Assembly (NCBI RefSeq): GCF_002797435.1 | Contig: NZ_PGEN01000001.1 | Coordinates: 2,416,501 to 2,480,500, forward strand | Length of the DNA: 64,000 bases | Origin: Sphingomonas koreensis | Lineage (GTDB): Bacteria > Pseudomonadota > Alphaproteobacteria > Sphingomonadales > Sphingomonadaceae | Direction of reading: 5' to 3' | Shown here: positions 1-10,200 of the stretch, piece by piece | Numbering within the stretch: position 1 is the first letter of the stretch | How the letters are laid out: each line of letters opens with the position of its first letter | Position numbers and translations under genes: made by a program | Notes under the pieces: model-generated | Database searches by the model: none | Seen by the model: the letters and a program-made list of their open reading frames with translations, nothing else | Told to the model about the DNA's origin: nothing

Positions 1-928
1 CCGGTCCGCCTTCGAGAATATCGATCAGCCGCTCGATCGCGCGCGCGCCCATCTCGGCGATCCGCACGCGCACCGTGGTGAGGCCGAGATAGCGGGCCAG
101 CGGCACGTCGTCGAAGCCCGCCACGGCGATCTCGCCGGGGACGTCGGCCCCGCCGTTGCGCAGCGCCTGAAGGCAGCCGATCGCCATCATGTCGTTGGCG
201 GCGAACACGGCATCGCACGCGATACCGTTGGCGCGGATCGCATGGGCTGCAGCTTCACCCGCTTCCTCGGAAAAGTCGCCCGCCAGCACGACCGGTTCGA
301 TCCCCGGCGCATGGCGGGCCATGGCTGCGCGATAGCCCTCGACGCGTTCGCGCGCATCGACATTGCCGTCGGGTCCGGCGATGTGGACGATCCGCTTGCG
401 GCCACCGGCAACCAGATGCGCGACCATCGCCTCCATCGCCGCGACATTGTCGAGCCGTATCGTGGGGCGGTCGTCGATCTCCTCCGGGCCGTTGATGAAC
501 AGCGACGGCAGGGTCGGGGGCAGCGCCGACTGGAGCATCCCGGCGGAAAGGTGCGGCGCCATCACGATCAGCCCGTCGACGCGCCCGCGCATCGCACGCA
601 GCGCGTTGGCAGCCTGTTCGCTCTCGTCATGGATGTTGGACAGCAGCAGCACATAGCCGCGGCGGCTCGCTTCGCGATCCATGCCGCGCACGAACTCGCT
701 GAAGAACTCGCCGTGCAGGTCGGGCAGCACGACGCCGACAGCGTGGGCGCGGGCGAGGCTCAGGCTGCGCGCGCCGGCGTGCGGGACGTAGCCCAGCTCG
801 GCTGCCGCGGCCATGACGCGGTCGCGCGTTTCCTGGCGGACATTGCCGAGCCCGTTCAATGCGCGCGATACCGAAGCGATCGATACCTGCGCCCGGCGTG
901 CCACATCGCGGATCGTCGCCTCGGCCAT
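1..928 (-). CDS. LacI family transcriptional regulator (3' end outside window)
   Basis: Transcription repressor of the LacI/GalR family, cut by the window edge, so only about 309 residues are visible. The start is the ATG at 928-926. The N-terminus has the family DNA-binding helix-turn-helix (TIRDVARRAQVSIASVSRAL) followed by the hinge-helix region. The rest reads as a periplasmic-binding-protein-like effector domain, with FINGPEEIDDRPTI and AGFDDVPLARYLGLTTVR as recognisable family stretches. It is divergent from the GH3 beta-glucosidase at 1109, and the 180-bp gap holds a perfect palindrome typical of LacI operators. By context it probably controls that gene and senses a sugar; the effector cannot be read from sequence. 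Confidence 0.93.
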   Translation of the reverse strand, partial: MAEATIRDVARRAQVSIASVSRALNGLGNVRQETRDRVMAAAAELGYVPHAGARSLSLARAHAVGVVLPDLHGEFFSEFVRGMDREASRRGYVLLLSNIHDESEQAANALRAMRGRVDGLIVMAPHLSAGMLQSALPPTLPSLFINGPEEIDDRPTIRLDNVAAMEAMVAHLVAGGRKRIVHIAGPDGNVDARERVEGYRAAMARHAPGIEPVVLAGDFSEEAGEAAAHAIRANGIACDAVFAANDMMAIGCLQALRNGGADVPGEIAVAGFDDVPLARYLGLTTVRVRIAEMGARAIERLIDILEGGP

Positions 929-1004
929 CTACCCTCTCTCCCCCGGAACGATTACGTATTCGGGCGGATCATTCGCGATTGCAAATTGCAAGTTTCAACG
1001 GCAT

Positions 1005-1016
1005 GTAACCGGTTAC
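1005..1016. promoter_or_regulatory. Candidate LacI-family operator (12-bp perfect palindrome)
   Basis: GTAACCGGTTAC is a perfect palindrome with a central CG step, the usual shape of LacI/GalR operators. It lies 93 bp upstream of the beta-glucosidase ATG and 77 bp from the regulator ATG. A direct repeat TTGCAA/TTGCAA (979-984 and 986-991) lies just upstream. The role as operator of the adjacent LacI protein is inferred. Confidence 0.6.
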
Positions 1017-1108
1017 TGTTCGGCGCGACAAGCCCAAAACGATGGGGGCCGCCCGATCAACTCGCATCCCTCGCGCCGTTGCGCGATGCGTTCAGGAGAG
1101 GACTAGAA

Positions 1109-3397
1109 ATGCTCGACACCCGGATTTCCCGCCGCGGGGCGCTGATGGGCGCTGGTGCGATCGCGGCGTGGCTCCACAGCCCGGCGCATGCGCTGCTTAG
1201 CCAGGCTGCAACGGTCGAGGTTCCTCCGTTCATCGACGCGCTGATCGCCAAGATGACGCTCGCCGAAAAGGCGGGCCAGCTCAGCCTGATGGCTTCGGCC
1301 TGGGGCGGCAGCACCGTGATCAACCCTGCCAGCGGCTCGAACGCCAACTTCGAACAGCAGGTCGAGGAAGTCCGCAAGGGCATGCTCACCGGCGTGTTCA
1401 ACGGCAGCGGTACGCATATGTGCCGGATCATGCAGACTGCGGCGATGAAGGAGTCGCGGCTCAAGATCCCGCTGATCTTCGCCGCGGATATCATTCACGG
1501 CCACCGCACCATCTTCCCGGTTCCGGTGGGCGAAGCCGCGAGCTTCGATCCGGCGCTGGCGGAAAGGACTGCGGCCGCTGCATCCTACGAGGCCGCTGCC
1601 GCGGGTATCGACTGGACCTTCGCGCCGATGGTCGACGTCGCACGCGACCAGCGCTGGGGCCGCACCATGGAGGGCGCGGGCGAGGACGTGCATCTCGGCA
1701 ACCTCTTCGCCGCGGCGCGCGTGAAGGGCTTCCAGGGCGCCAGCCTCAAGGCGATCGATACGATGATGGCCTGCGCGAAGCACTTCGCCGCTTATGGCGC
1801 GGCCGAAGCGGGGCTTGATTACAACACCGTCGACGTATCGGAACGGACGCTGCGCGAAGTCTATTTCCCGCCCTTCCAGGCGGCGTTCGGCGCGGGCGCA
1901 CTGTCGGCCATGTCCTCGTTCAACGAGATTTCCGGAATCCCCTCGAACGGCAATGAGTGGCTGATGCGCACCGTGCTGCGCGACGAGTGGAAATATCAGG
2001 GCTTCGTCGTTTCCGATTATACCGGCGACATGGAGATGATCGACCACGGCTTTGCCGCCGATGCCCGCGAGGCGACCAAGATCGCCTTCATGGCCGGGGT
2101 CGATATGAGCATGACCAGCGGCTTCTATCGCGATCACCTGCCCGACCTGGTCGAGAAGGGCGAGGTGCCGATGGCGCGGGTCGATGAATCGGTCCGCAAG
2201 GTGCTGGCGATCAAGGCCAAGCTCGGCCTGTTCGAGGACCCGTTCCGCCGCATCGACGAGAAACGCGAAGCCGCACGCAGCCGCACCAAGGCGACGCTGG
2301 CGCTTTCGCGCGAGATGGCGAAGAAGTCGATCGTCCTTCTGAAGAACGAGGGCGATGTCCTGCCGCTGCGCAAGGGTGGGCAGAAGATCGCGATCATCGG
2401 CCCGTTCGCCGCGGGCCAGCACGACCTCAACGGCCCCTGGTGCGTCTATGGCGACAACAAGCTCGCCATCGATCTCGAAACCGGCGTGCGCAACGCGCTG
2501 GGCAAGAACGCGCAGATCACGGTGGTGGAGGGCTCGCAGGTCGAAGCCCCGCTTCCCGGCGGGATCGAAGCCGCGGTCGCCGCTGCCCGCAACGCCGACG
2601 TCGTTCTGCTCGCGATCGGTGAGAGCGAGCGCATGTCGGGCGAAGCACAGTCGCGCACGAGCATCACCGTTCCCGCGCCGCAGCAGGCGCTGGCCGAGGC
2701 CGTGGCCGCGACCGGCAAGCCGGTGATCGTCGTGCTCAAGAACGGCCGCGCGCTCGCGCTGGAGGGCGCGGTCAAGAACGCGCCCGCGATTCTCGTCACC
2801 TGGTTCCTGGGGTCGGAGAGCGGCAATGCGATCGCCGACGTACTGTTCGGCGACTACAGCCCCTCGGGCCGCTTGCCGATGAGCTTCCCGCGCGAGCCGG
2901 GCCAGCAGCCCTTCTACTATTCGCACAAGCCCACCGGCCGTCCGAACCCGAGCGACGACAAGCTCGAGGAATACAAGACCCACTATCGCTCGATCCCGAA
3001 CTCGGCGCTCTACCCGTTCGGTCATGGTCTGACCTACGGCAAGATCGACTATGCGAACCTGACGCCCGACAAGGGAACGCTGGCCTGGGATGGGGAGATC
3101 GCCTTCACCGCGACGATCACCAACCGCGGCACCCGCGCGGCGGAGGAAGTGGTTCAGCTCTACATCCGCGATCGCGCCGCGAGCATCACCCGCCCGGTCC
3201 GCGAGCTCAAGGCGTTCCGCAAGATCGCGCTCGCGCCCGGCGCGTCGGAAACGGTGCGCTTCGTGCTGAAGCGCGCGCAGCTCGAATTCATCGGCCGCGA
3301 TTTGAAGCCTACGGTCGAGCCGGGCCTGTTCGACGTCTGGATCGCGCCGTCGGCTCAGGCGCAGGGGGTTCATTCGACCTTCACGCTTACCGCCTGA
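1109..3397 (+). CDS. bglX: Beta-glucosidase, glycoside hydrolase family 3 (BglX-like)
   Basis: Retaining beta-glucosidase that releases glucose from beta-glucosides, predicted to be exported. The 762-residue protein starts at ATG 1109, preceded by CAGGAGAG; the open frame upstream is not expected to be translated. The N-terminus has a twin-arginine signal (SRRGALMG then a hydrophobic stretch ending AHA), suggesting Tat export. The GH3 N-terminal barrel carries the nucleophile motif VVSDY with Asp303. The second domain follows, then a C-terminal fibronectin III-like domain (EEVVQLYIRD, RPVRELKAFRKI). Length and domain order match BglX-type enzymes. It diverges from the LacI regulator and ends in a hairpin shared with the convergent transporter. 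Confidence 0.93.
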   Translation: MLDTRISRRGALMGAGAIAAWLHSPAHALLSQAATVEVPPFIDALIAKMTLAEKAGQLSLMASAWGGSTVINPASGSNANFEQQVEEVRKGMLTGVFNGSGTHMCRIMQTAAMKESRLKIPLIFAADIIHGHRTIFPVPVGEAASFDPALAERTAAAASYEAAAAGIDWTFAPMVDVARDQRWGRTMEGAGEDVHLGNLFAAARVKGFQGASLKAIDTMMACAKHFAAYGAAEAGLDYNTVDVSERTLREVYFPPFQAAFGAGALSAMSSFNEISGIPSNGNEWLMRTVLRDEWKYQGFVVSDYTGDMEMIDHGFAADAREATKIAFMAGVDMSMTSGFYRDHLPDLVEKGEVPMARVDESVRKVLAIKAKLGLFEDPFRRIDEKREAARSRTKATLALSREMAKKSIVLLKNEGDVLPLRKGGQKIAIIGPFAAGQHDLNGPWCVYGDNKLAIDLETGVRNALGKNAQITVVEGSQVEAPLPGGIEAAVAAARNADVVLLAIGESERMSGEAQSRTSITVPAPQQALAEAVAATGKPVIVVLKNGRALALEGAVKNAPAILVTWFLGSESGNAIADVLFGDYSPSGRLPMSFPREPGQQPFYYSHKPTGRPNPSDDKLEEYKTHYRSIPNSALYPFGHGLTYGKIDYANLTPDKGTLAWDGEIAFTATITNRGTRAAEEVVQLYIRDRAASITRPVRELKAFRKIALAPGASETVRFVLKRAQLEFIGRDLKPTVEPGLFDVWIAPSAQAQGVHSTFTLTA

Positions 3398-3427
3398 TCG
3401 AGACGCTTTCCCGGCCCTGCGGCCGGG

Positions 3428-3472
3428 GGTCCGGCACCGCTTCCCCCTCCCTCCCCGGGGCGGTGCCGGACC
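3428..3472. terminator. Bidirectional terminator-like hairpin
   Basis: A 13-bp perfect inverted repeat (GGTCCGGCACCGC at 3428-3440 with its complement at 3460-3472, 19-nt pyrimidine-rich loop) sits between the convergent beta-glucosidase and transporter genes. A second small hairpin (CCGGCC 3411-3416 / GGCCGG 3421-3426) precedes it. There is no long T run, so termination may be weak or Rho-assisted. Confidence 0.55.
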
Positions 3473-3486
3473 GCGTTTGGGCTTCC

Positions 3487-4812
3487 CTACTTCCTCAGAT
3501 CCCTCACGATCCGCGCGTGCTCGCCGCGGCCCAGCGGGTTCAGCGCCATCAGCACGCACGACAGCGCCAGGAAGCCGAGCGGCACCAGCGCGATCGTCAT
3601 CCGCATCGCCGACAGCGTCGCCGCGCTCTGGCCGACATTGGCGACATAGCCCGCGCGCTCGAACCCCAGGCCGATGATCGCCGTCGCGATCCCGATCGCC
3701 ACGCGCTGCAGCAGCGCCGCCATCCCAAACACCGCGCCCTCGACGCGCAATCCGGTGCGCTGCTCGCCATATTCGATCGTGTTGGGCAGCATCGCCCAGA
3801 AGACGAAGTTGAGTCCGACAATCATCGCCTGCATCGCCATCAGATAGGCCTGCATCACCCCCGCGCGATGAATGTCGAACAGCGCGAACAGCGCGAGCCC
3901 GATCATCGCCAGTGCCGCCGCGAGGAACCACAAAGCGCGCGTCCCCACGCGCCGCTGGATCAGCATCCACAGCGGCACCGACACCGCGCTCACCACGCTC
4001 ATCGACGCCAGCGCAAGCTGTCCGCCACCCTCGTCGCCGAGGAAATATTTGAAGTAATAAAGTACCGACTTGTTGAGGATCGTCACCGCGACGATCATCG
4101 CCACCATGGCGAGGTTGAGCGTCACGAACGCCCTGTTCCCCGCGATCGCCTTGAGCGCGATCCATACCGGCACCGGTTCGCGCCGCTCCGGAACGTCGGC
4201 CTCGCGATAGGTTATGCCCACCCAGGCGAGGATCGCCGCCCCCGCCAGCGCGGACAGCAATGCCGCGCCCAGATAGGCGTCGGCCGCAGCCTTGGTTCCG
4301 AGCAGCAGCCCGCCCAGCGGCACAGTGCCCAGCGCGACCACCACCGCCGCCAGCGTGCCGGACAGCATCCGCACCCCGGCGACATAGGCGCGATCGTTGC
4401 TGTCCGCGCTCACCCGCGCGCTCATCGCGAGATAGGGCAGGTTGATGAAGGCATAGGCGGTGCGGAACGCGATATGCCCGGCGAACACCCCGACCATTCC
4501 CCACCAGCCGGGCACCACCGGCGGCAGGTACGCAAGCACGAACCCCAGCCCCAGCGGCACGCCGCCGATCGCGACCAGCCGCCCGAGCCCGCCCTTGGGC
4601 TCGCGCCGGTCGGCCAGAATGCCGGCCGCGAAGTTGGCGACCCCGTCCCATACCGACGCTGCCATGAAGATCGCGGCCGCCGCTGCGACCGGCAGGCCCA
4701 GCGCGTCGGTATAGTAGAACAGCAGGAAGAGCATCGCGCTCTGCCAGTAGAGGTTGAACGCAAAGTCCCCGAAGGCGAACAGCGTCAGTCGCGCGCGGGA
4801 GGGGCGGATCAC
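3487..4812 (-). CDS. MFS sugar transporter (GPH / MFS_2 type symporter)
   Basis: Inner-membrane transporter of 441 residues with about 12 hydrophobic segments, resembling the glycoside-pentoside-hexuronide:cation symporters. The first helix contains FAFGDFAFNLYWQSAMLFLL, and the later segment FWAMLPNTIEYGEQRTG is a family signature. I chose the GTG at 4812-4810 because it overlaps the TGA of the alpha-glucosidase by 4 nt (GTGA), a translational-coupling arrangement; the longer open frame upstream lies inside the hydrolase. The neighbours suggest uptake of glucose or small glucosides released by the two glycosidases. The substrate is inferred, not shown. Confidence 0.85.
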   Translation of the reverse strand: MIRPSRARLTLFAFGDFAFNLYWQSAMLFLLFYYTDALGLPVAAAAAIFMAASVWDGVANFAAGILADRREPKGGLGRLVAIGGVPLGLGFVLAYLPPVVPGWWGMVGVFAGHIAFRTAYAFINLPYLAMSARVSADSNDRAYVAGVRMLSGTLAAVVVALGTVPLGGLLLGTKAAADAYLGAALLSALAGAAILAWVGITYREADVPERREPVPVWIALKAIAGNRAFVTLNLAMVAMIVAVTILNKSVLYYFKYFLGDEGGGQLALASMSVVSAVSVPLWMLIQRRVGTRALWFLAAALAMIGLALFALFDIHRAGVMQAYLMAMQAMIVGLNFVFWAMLPNTIEYGEQRTGLRVEGAVFGMAALLQRVAIGIATAIIGLGFERAGYVANVGQSAATLSAMRMTIALVPLGFLALSCVLMALNPLGRGEHARIVRDLRK

Positions 4813-7214
4813 GGACCGACCAGGGTGATCGTTGCGGCCCCGGCGGAATCGGGCAGGGTGAAGCGGACCCGGTCGGCGCTCTCGTCCATTCTTGCCGCGA
4901 TCGTCCGCCGCCCAAGGCGGACCGCGCCGAGATCCGAGACGGCATGCACCGTCATCGCGATTTCGCGCCACCATGGCTTGAGCTTGCCCTGTCGCGCGTC
5001 GAGATCGATCCGCAGCCCCTTCTCGGTCGTCGAACAGCGGAAGCTCTGGCGCAGATAGGCGCCGCGCGCGATCGCGTCGGCCTTGCCGTCGTCGAGATAG
5101 AGCGTGCCGCTGCAATCGTCACCGGGATAGACCAGCAGTTCCAGCGCGCCCTTGGGCGTCTCGCTCAGGCTCTGCACCAGCGGCTGGCGCGGGATGATCG
5201 CGCCGGCGCGCACGAACACCGGCAGCCGGTCGATCCGCGGGGTCTCGGTCACGCTGTCGGCGGTCTTGCCCGCTGTCGCCACCACCGAACGTCCGGTCCA
5301 GTAATCATACCACCCGCCCTTAGGCAGGCAGACGTCATAGGGTTGCGGCGATTCGGGCTTGGGCGATGCGGCGACCATCAGGTCGCGGCCCAGCGTGAAG
5401 CTCATCGGCGAATCGCAGCCCGACGAGGCATAGTTGTAGAAGACCGGACGCATGATCGGATCGCCCGACCGCGCCTGCTGCTCGGCCACGGCATAGAGAT
5501 AGGGGAACAGACGATAGCGTTCCTCGATCGCCGCGCGGCGCAGCGCGAGATGTTCGGGTCCATCGACCCATGGCTCGCTGCGCGGCGTATTCACCGCGGC
5601 ATGGACACGCATCACCGGGGTGAACGCGCCGATCTGCATCCAGCGCGTCAGCAGCTCGGGGCTCGGCCCGCCGGTGAACCCGCCGATATCCGCGGCGCTG
5701 TACGAAAAGCCCGACAGGCCGAGATTGACCAGCTGCTGCACCGACAGTTTGAGGTGGTCCCAGGTGGCATTGTTGTCCCCGGTCCAGGTCACCGCGTAGC
5801 GCTGACCCCCGGCATAGGTCGCGCGGGTCATCACGAACGGGCGTGCGGCGGAATCGAGCCTCTTCAGCCCCTCGAACGTCGCGCGGCTGTTCTGCATGCC
5901 ATAGACATTGTGGACTTCGGCATGGCTCGCCTCACGCGTTGCAAACCCGTCGCCCTCGATGCGGTGGACGGTGTCGAGCGGCATCGTCTTGCTCGGCGTC
6001 TCGAAGATCGCCGGCTCGTTCATGTCGTTCCAGAAGCCGGCGATCCCCGCGCGCACGAAATCCTTGTACAGCCCGCCCCACCAGTCACGCGACGCTTCCC
6101 GGGTGAAGTCGGGGAATACCGAATCCCCCGGCCATACCGGCGCGACATAGGTGCGGCCCTTGGCGGTGCGCAGGAAGTGATTGCCCGCTGCGCCGCTGTC
6201 AAACGGCGCATAGCCCTGGCTCGGCGCGTGCGCGATATGCAGGTCGGTGATCGCCACCAGCCCGATCCCGTCGCTCTTCAGGTCGCGCGCCAGCCTGGGC
6301 AGGTCGGGAAAGGTCTTGGGGTTGGTGGTGAAGGGCCGGTTGCGGTCCTGGAAATCGATGTCGAGCCAGATCACGTCGGTGGGGATGCGTTCCTTGCGCA
6401 GCCGTGCCGCGAGGTCGCGCACCTCGGTGTCCGACATGTAGCTGTAGCGCGATTGCTGATAGCCCAGACCCCACGGCGCGATCAGCGGCGCCGTGCCGGT
6501 CAGGCCGTGATAGCGCTGGACCACCTCCGACAGCATCGGCCCGGCGATCAGATAATAATCCACCGGGCCGTCCGGCGCGCCGATCTTCAACTCGCCATCG
6601 CTGCGGTGCCCGAAATCGAACCAGCTTCGCGTCGGATTGTCGAGGAACAGGCCATAGCTGCCGAACCCGCCGCCGGTGGTGACGTAGAAGGGGATCGACT
6701 TGTAGGTCGGGTCGGTCTCGCGGCCATAGCCGAACGTGTCGGTGTTCCAGTGGACATAGCTCGCCCCGCGCCGGTCGAACGGGCCGGTCTTGTCGCCCAG
6801 CCCGAAATAGCGCTCGCCGACCGGCATCGCGAACGACAGCTCGAAGCTCCCGTCCGCGCGCATCACCGGATCGGCATTGTCGGCCATGACCAGCCGCCCG
6901 CCGCGCTCATGAACCGTGAGACGCAAGGTGGCAGGGTCCACCTTCACCGTCAGCGCATCGGTGTCGAAGCCGTCGCCACGCGCGCGTACCTTTGTCGATC
7001 GCGTCCGCACCTCGGCGGGTACCGCCCAGCTCGCATCCTCGGGCCATTGGCCGTCGCGCGCCATGCGCACGCGCAGCACCGATGCGGACAGCGCCGTCAC
7101 CCGCACCGCCATCCCGCCGCGCGTCACCTCGACGCCATTGTCCAGCGCCCGCACCTGCGCCGCCGCAGGAGCAGCCATCGCGATTGCTGACAAGGTTGTC
7201 AGAAGCAGTCTCAT
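4809..7214 (-). CDS. Alpha-glucosidase, glycoside hydrolase family 31
   Basis: Retaining alpha-glucosidase (or alpha-xylosidase-type) enzyme of 801 residues. It has a Sec signal peptide (hydrophobic stretch ending APAAAQ), so it acts in the periplasm or outside. The N-terminal galactose-mutarotase-like domain is followed by the barrel, which has GYQQSRYSYMSD, the nucleophile motif GFWNDMNEPA (Asp397) and the acid/base motif WTGDN (Asp480). A C-terminal beta domain follows. The start is ATG 7214-7212. Its stop overlaps the symporter GTG by 4 nt, so the two are co-translated. It lies 32 nt after smc on the same strand but is functionally tied to the sugar locus. The substrate within GH31 cannot be fixed from motifs. 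Confidence 0.92.
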   Translation of the reverse strand: MRLLLTTLSAIAMAAPAAAQVRALDNGVEVTRGGMAVRVTALSASVLRVRMARDGQWPEDASWAVPAEVRTRSTKVRARGDGFDTDALTVKVDPATLRLTVHERGGRLVMADNADPVMRADGSFELSFAMPVGERYFGLGDKTGPFDRRGASYVHWNTDTFGYGRETDPTYKSIPFYVTTGGGFGSYGLFLDNPTRSWFDFGHRSDGELKIGAPDGPVDYYLIAGPMLSEVVQRYHGLTGTAPLIAPWGLGYQQSRYSYMSDTEVRDLAARLRKERIPTDVIWLDIDFQDRNRPFTTNPKTFPDLPRLARDLKSDGIGLVAITDLHIAHAPSQGYAPFDSGAAGNHFLRTAKGRTYVAPVWPGDSVFPDFTREASRDWWGGLYKDFVRAGIAGFWNDMNEPAIFETPSKTMPLDTVHRIEGDGFATREASHAEVHNVYGMQNSRATFEGLKRLDSAARPFVMTRATYAGGQRYAVTWTGDNNATWDHLKLSVQQLVNLGLSGFSYSAADIGGFTGGPSPELLTRWMQIGAFTPVMRVHAAVNTPRSEPWVDGPEHLALRRAAIEERYRLFPYLYAVAEQQARSGDPIMRPVFYNYASSGCDSPMSFTLGRDLMVAASPKPESPQPYDVCLPKGGWYDYWTGRSVVATAGKTADSVTETPRIDRLPVFVRAGAIIPRQPLVQSLSETPKGALELLVYPGDDCSGTLYLDDGKADAIARGAYLRQSFRCSTTEKGLRIDLDARQGKLKPWWREIAMTVHAVSDLGAVRLGRRTIAARMDESADRVRFTLPDSAGAATITLVGP

Positions 7215-7246
7215 CCGATCCTCTCCGGTACGCGCATACACGATCG

Positions 7247-10200
7247 CTATTCGGCGGCGAGCAGCGACTCCGCGCCGCCCAGATCGACCGATACCAGCCG
7301 GCTCACGCCGCGTTCGACCATGGTCACGCCGAACAGCCGGTGCATGCGGCTCATCGTCGCGGCATTGTGGGTGACGATCAGGTAGCGGGTCGCGGTCTCG
7401 CGCGTCATCGCGTCGAGCAGGTCGCAGAAGCGCTCGATATTGGCGTCGTCCAGCGGCGCATCGACTTCGTCGAGCACGCAGATCGGCGCGGGGTTGGTCA
7501 GGAACAGGGCGAAGATCAGCGCCACGGCGGTCAGCGCCTGCTCGCCGCCCGACAACAACGTCAGCGACTGCAGCTTCTTGCCCGGCGGCTGGGCCATGAT
7601 CTCCAGCCCTGCCTCCAGCGGGTCGTCCGAATCGACCAGTTCCAGATGGGCCTGCCCGCCATTGAACAGCGTGGTGAACAGTCGCCGGAAATGCTGGTCG
7701 ACCGCTTCGAATGCAGCGAGCAGCCGCTGGCGCCCCTCGCGGTTGAGCGTGCCGATGCTCCCGCGCAGCCGGTGCACCGCCTGAATCAGCTCGTCGCGTT
7801 CCCTGGCGCTGTTCTGCGCGCTGGCGGTCAGCTCGGCCAGCTCGGTCTCGGCGACCAGGTTCACCGGCCCGATACGCTCGCGTTCGGCGATCAGCCGGTC
7901 GTGCGCGGCGGATTCGTCCTGCGGTCCGCGCACCGTCTCCTCGGCGAAGCCCGCGCGTTCGGGCAACAGCGGTGGCGGGCATTCGAACCGCTCGCCCGAC
8001 AGCCGTCCCATCTCGATGCGGCGCATCTCCTGATTTTCGTGCCGCGCCACCGCGCCCGCCCGGCCCTCGCGCGCCTCGGCCAGCGCCTCGCCCGCGGCAC
8101 GCACGGCGCCCTCGGTCTCGCGTAGCGCGCCTTCCGCCTCGCGCTCTGCCAACTGCGCCGCGGCACTCTCGATCCGTGCTTCTTCGTTGGCCTTTTCGGC
8201 GAGCAGGATCGCCTCGTCGAGTTGAGCGGGCTTGTCCTTCAGCGCCTCTGCCGCCTCCGCCAGCTCGATGGCGCGCGCATCCATCTCGGCGATGCGCTTG
8301 GCCGCTTCCCCGGCGCGGGCCTTCCAGCTCTTGCTCTCGGCGATCGACGCCGCCAGCCGCTCGCGTGCCGTCGCCATCTCGCGTTCCAGATTGCCGCGTT
8401 CGGCCCGTGCGTTGGCCGCCGCGTTGCGCCGCGCTTCAGCTTCGGCGGTCAGCGCCGCCACCCTCGCCCGCGTCGCGCTGCCATCGGGCAGTGCCGCGCG
8501 GGCCGCTTCCGCGCGCTTGAGCTCACCACTGGCCTCTTCCAGTTCAGCCGCCGTCCGCGCGCGCCGCGCCTCGAGGTCCGCACGCTGGCCGTCGAGCCGT
8601 TCGAGCGCCGCGGCCGCGCGATCTTCCGCCCGCGCCGCCTCGCGCGCCGCGGTCTCGCTATGGTCGAGCAGGCGCTTGCATTCCGCCGCCGCGCGCCGCG
8701 CCTCGGCGATGTCGCCGTCGATCCGCGCCAGCTCGGCGTCGGCGGCATCGACCGCGCGCACCGCCGCCGGGCGCGCCTTCTCGATGGTGCGCAGCCGGTT
8801 GACCCGCTCGAGCCGCTCGGCCGCCGCCGCGCCGCCGCTCTTCGCGACATAGCCGTCCCAGCGCCGCAGCACGCCCGCCAGCGTCACCAGTCGTTGCCCC
8901 ACGGCAAGCGGCTGGCCGTCGTCACTCTCCGTCACCAGAACCTGCGCCAGCCGCCGCGCGAGCACGCCGGGCGCTTCGACATGCCGGGCCAGCGGCGTGG
9001 TTCCCGATGGTGCGCCGGGGTCGCCCTTCAGCACCTCCGCGCCCGCCCAATGGCGTTCGTCGGCCGGGTCGAGTCCGGCCTCGAGATCGTCGCCCAGCGC
9101 CGCGGCGAGCGCGCGTTCGTAGCCGGGATCGACCTTCAACCTGTCGAGCAGCCGGTCCTTGCCGCTCGGCCGCGTCGCCTTGGTCAGCGCCGCCGCCTCG
9201 CTGTCGAGCTGCGCCAGCTCGGCATGGGCTTCGGCCCGTGCCGATTGCGCCCGGGTGCGTGCGTCGATCGCTCCACGCTCGGTCGCGTCGGCGCGGGCAA
9301 GGCCGGTGCGTGCGGTCTCGGCCTGGCGTTCGGCCTTGGCCTTGTCGTCCGCTGCCTTGGTCCGGGCTTCCTTGAGCGGGGCGGGATCGCCCAAAGCGTG
9401 AATCTCGGCGGCGACGCGCGCAACGTCGCGTTCCGCGCGTTCCACTCTTCCCCTCGCAGACGTGAACGCGGCCTCGGCGACCCGCGCTTCGGCTGTTTCA
9501 CTTGCCTGAGCGGAAAGTGCCTGTGCCAAACCAACTTCGGCGTCTCTCGATTCCCCCTCCGCCCTCGCCGACGCGGACTCGAGCGACGGCATCCGCGCCT
9601 GCGCATCCTTGATCCGCGCGTCGAGGACCCTGGCCTCGTCCTCCAGCCGCGCCAGCGCATCGGCGGCGTCATGTGCCAGCGCGCCTTCGCGCCCCTTGTC
9701 GCCTTCCAGCCGCGCGGCGCTGTCGGCCAGCTCGGCGATCCGCCGCTCGACGCTCGCCCGCTCGCCGCGCAGCCCGGCCAGCGCGTGCATCGCCTCGCTC
9801 GCCCGGTCGCGCACCGCCAGCGCAGCGCCGCGCGCGCTGGCCAGCCGGTCCGCCACCTCGCGCTGCGCCGCCAGCGCATTCTCCTGCGCCTGCGTTCGTT
9901 CGGCGACCCGCGCCTCCGCCGCCGCGGCCTCCTTCTTCGCTGCGTCGGCCGCGCTCGCCGCCTCGCGCCAGCGCGCGAAGATCATCCGCCCCTCGGCGGT
10001 GCGGATCTTGTCGGACAGCTCGCGATAGCGTTCGGCCTGCCGTGCCTGCCGCTTGAGCGCACTGGCCCTCGCCTCCTGGTCGCCGATCACCTCGTCGAGC
10101 CGGGTGAGGTTTGCCTCGGTCGCGCGCAATTTCTGCTCGGCGTCCTTGCGCCGCACGTGCAGGCCGGAGATGCCCGCCGCCTCCTCCAGCATCTGCCGCC

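Noticed and set aside
1103..4945. 1280-codon minus-strand open frame opposite the GH3 gene and overlapping the transporter.
   Set aside because: Arg-rich, low-information shadow; GH3 motifs on the plus strand and the membrane segments of the transporter in another frame explain the region.
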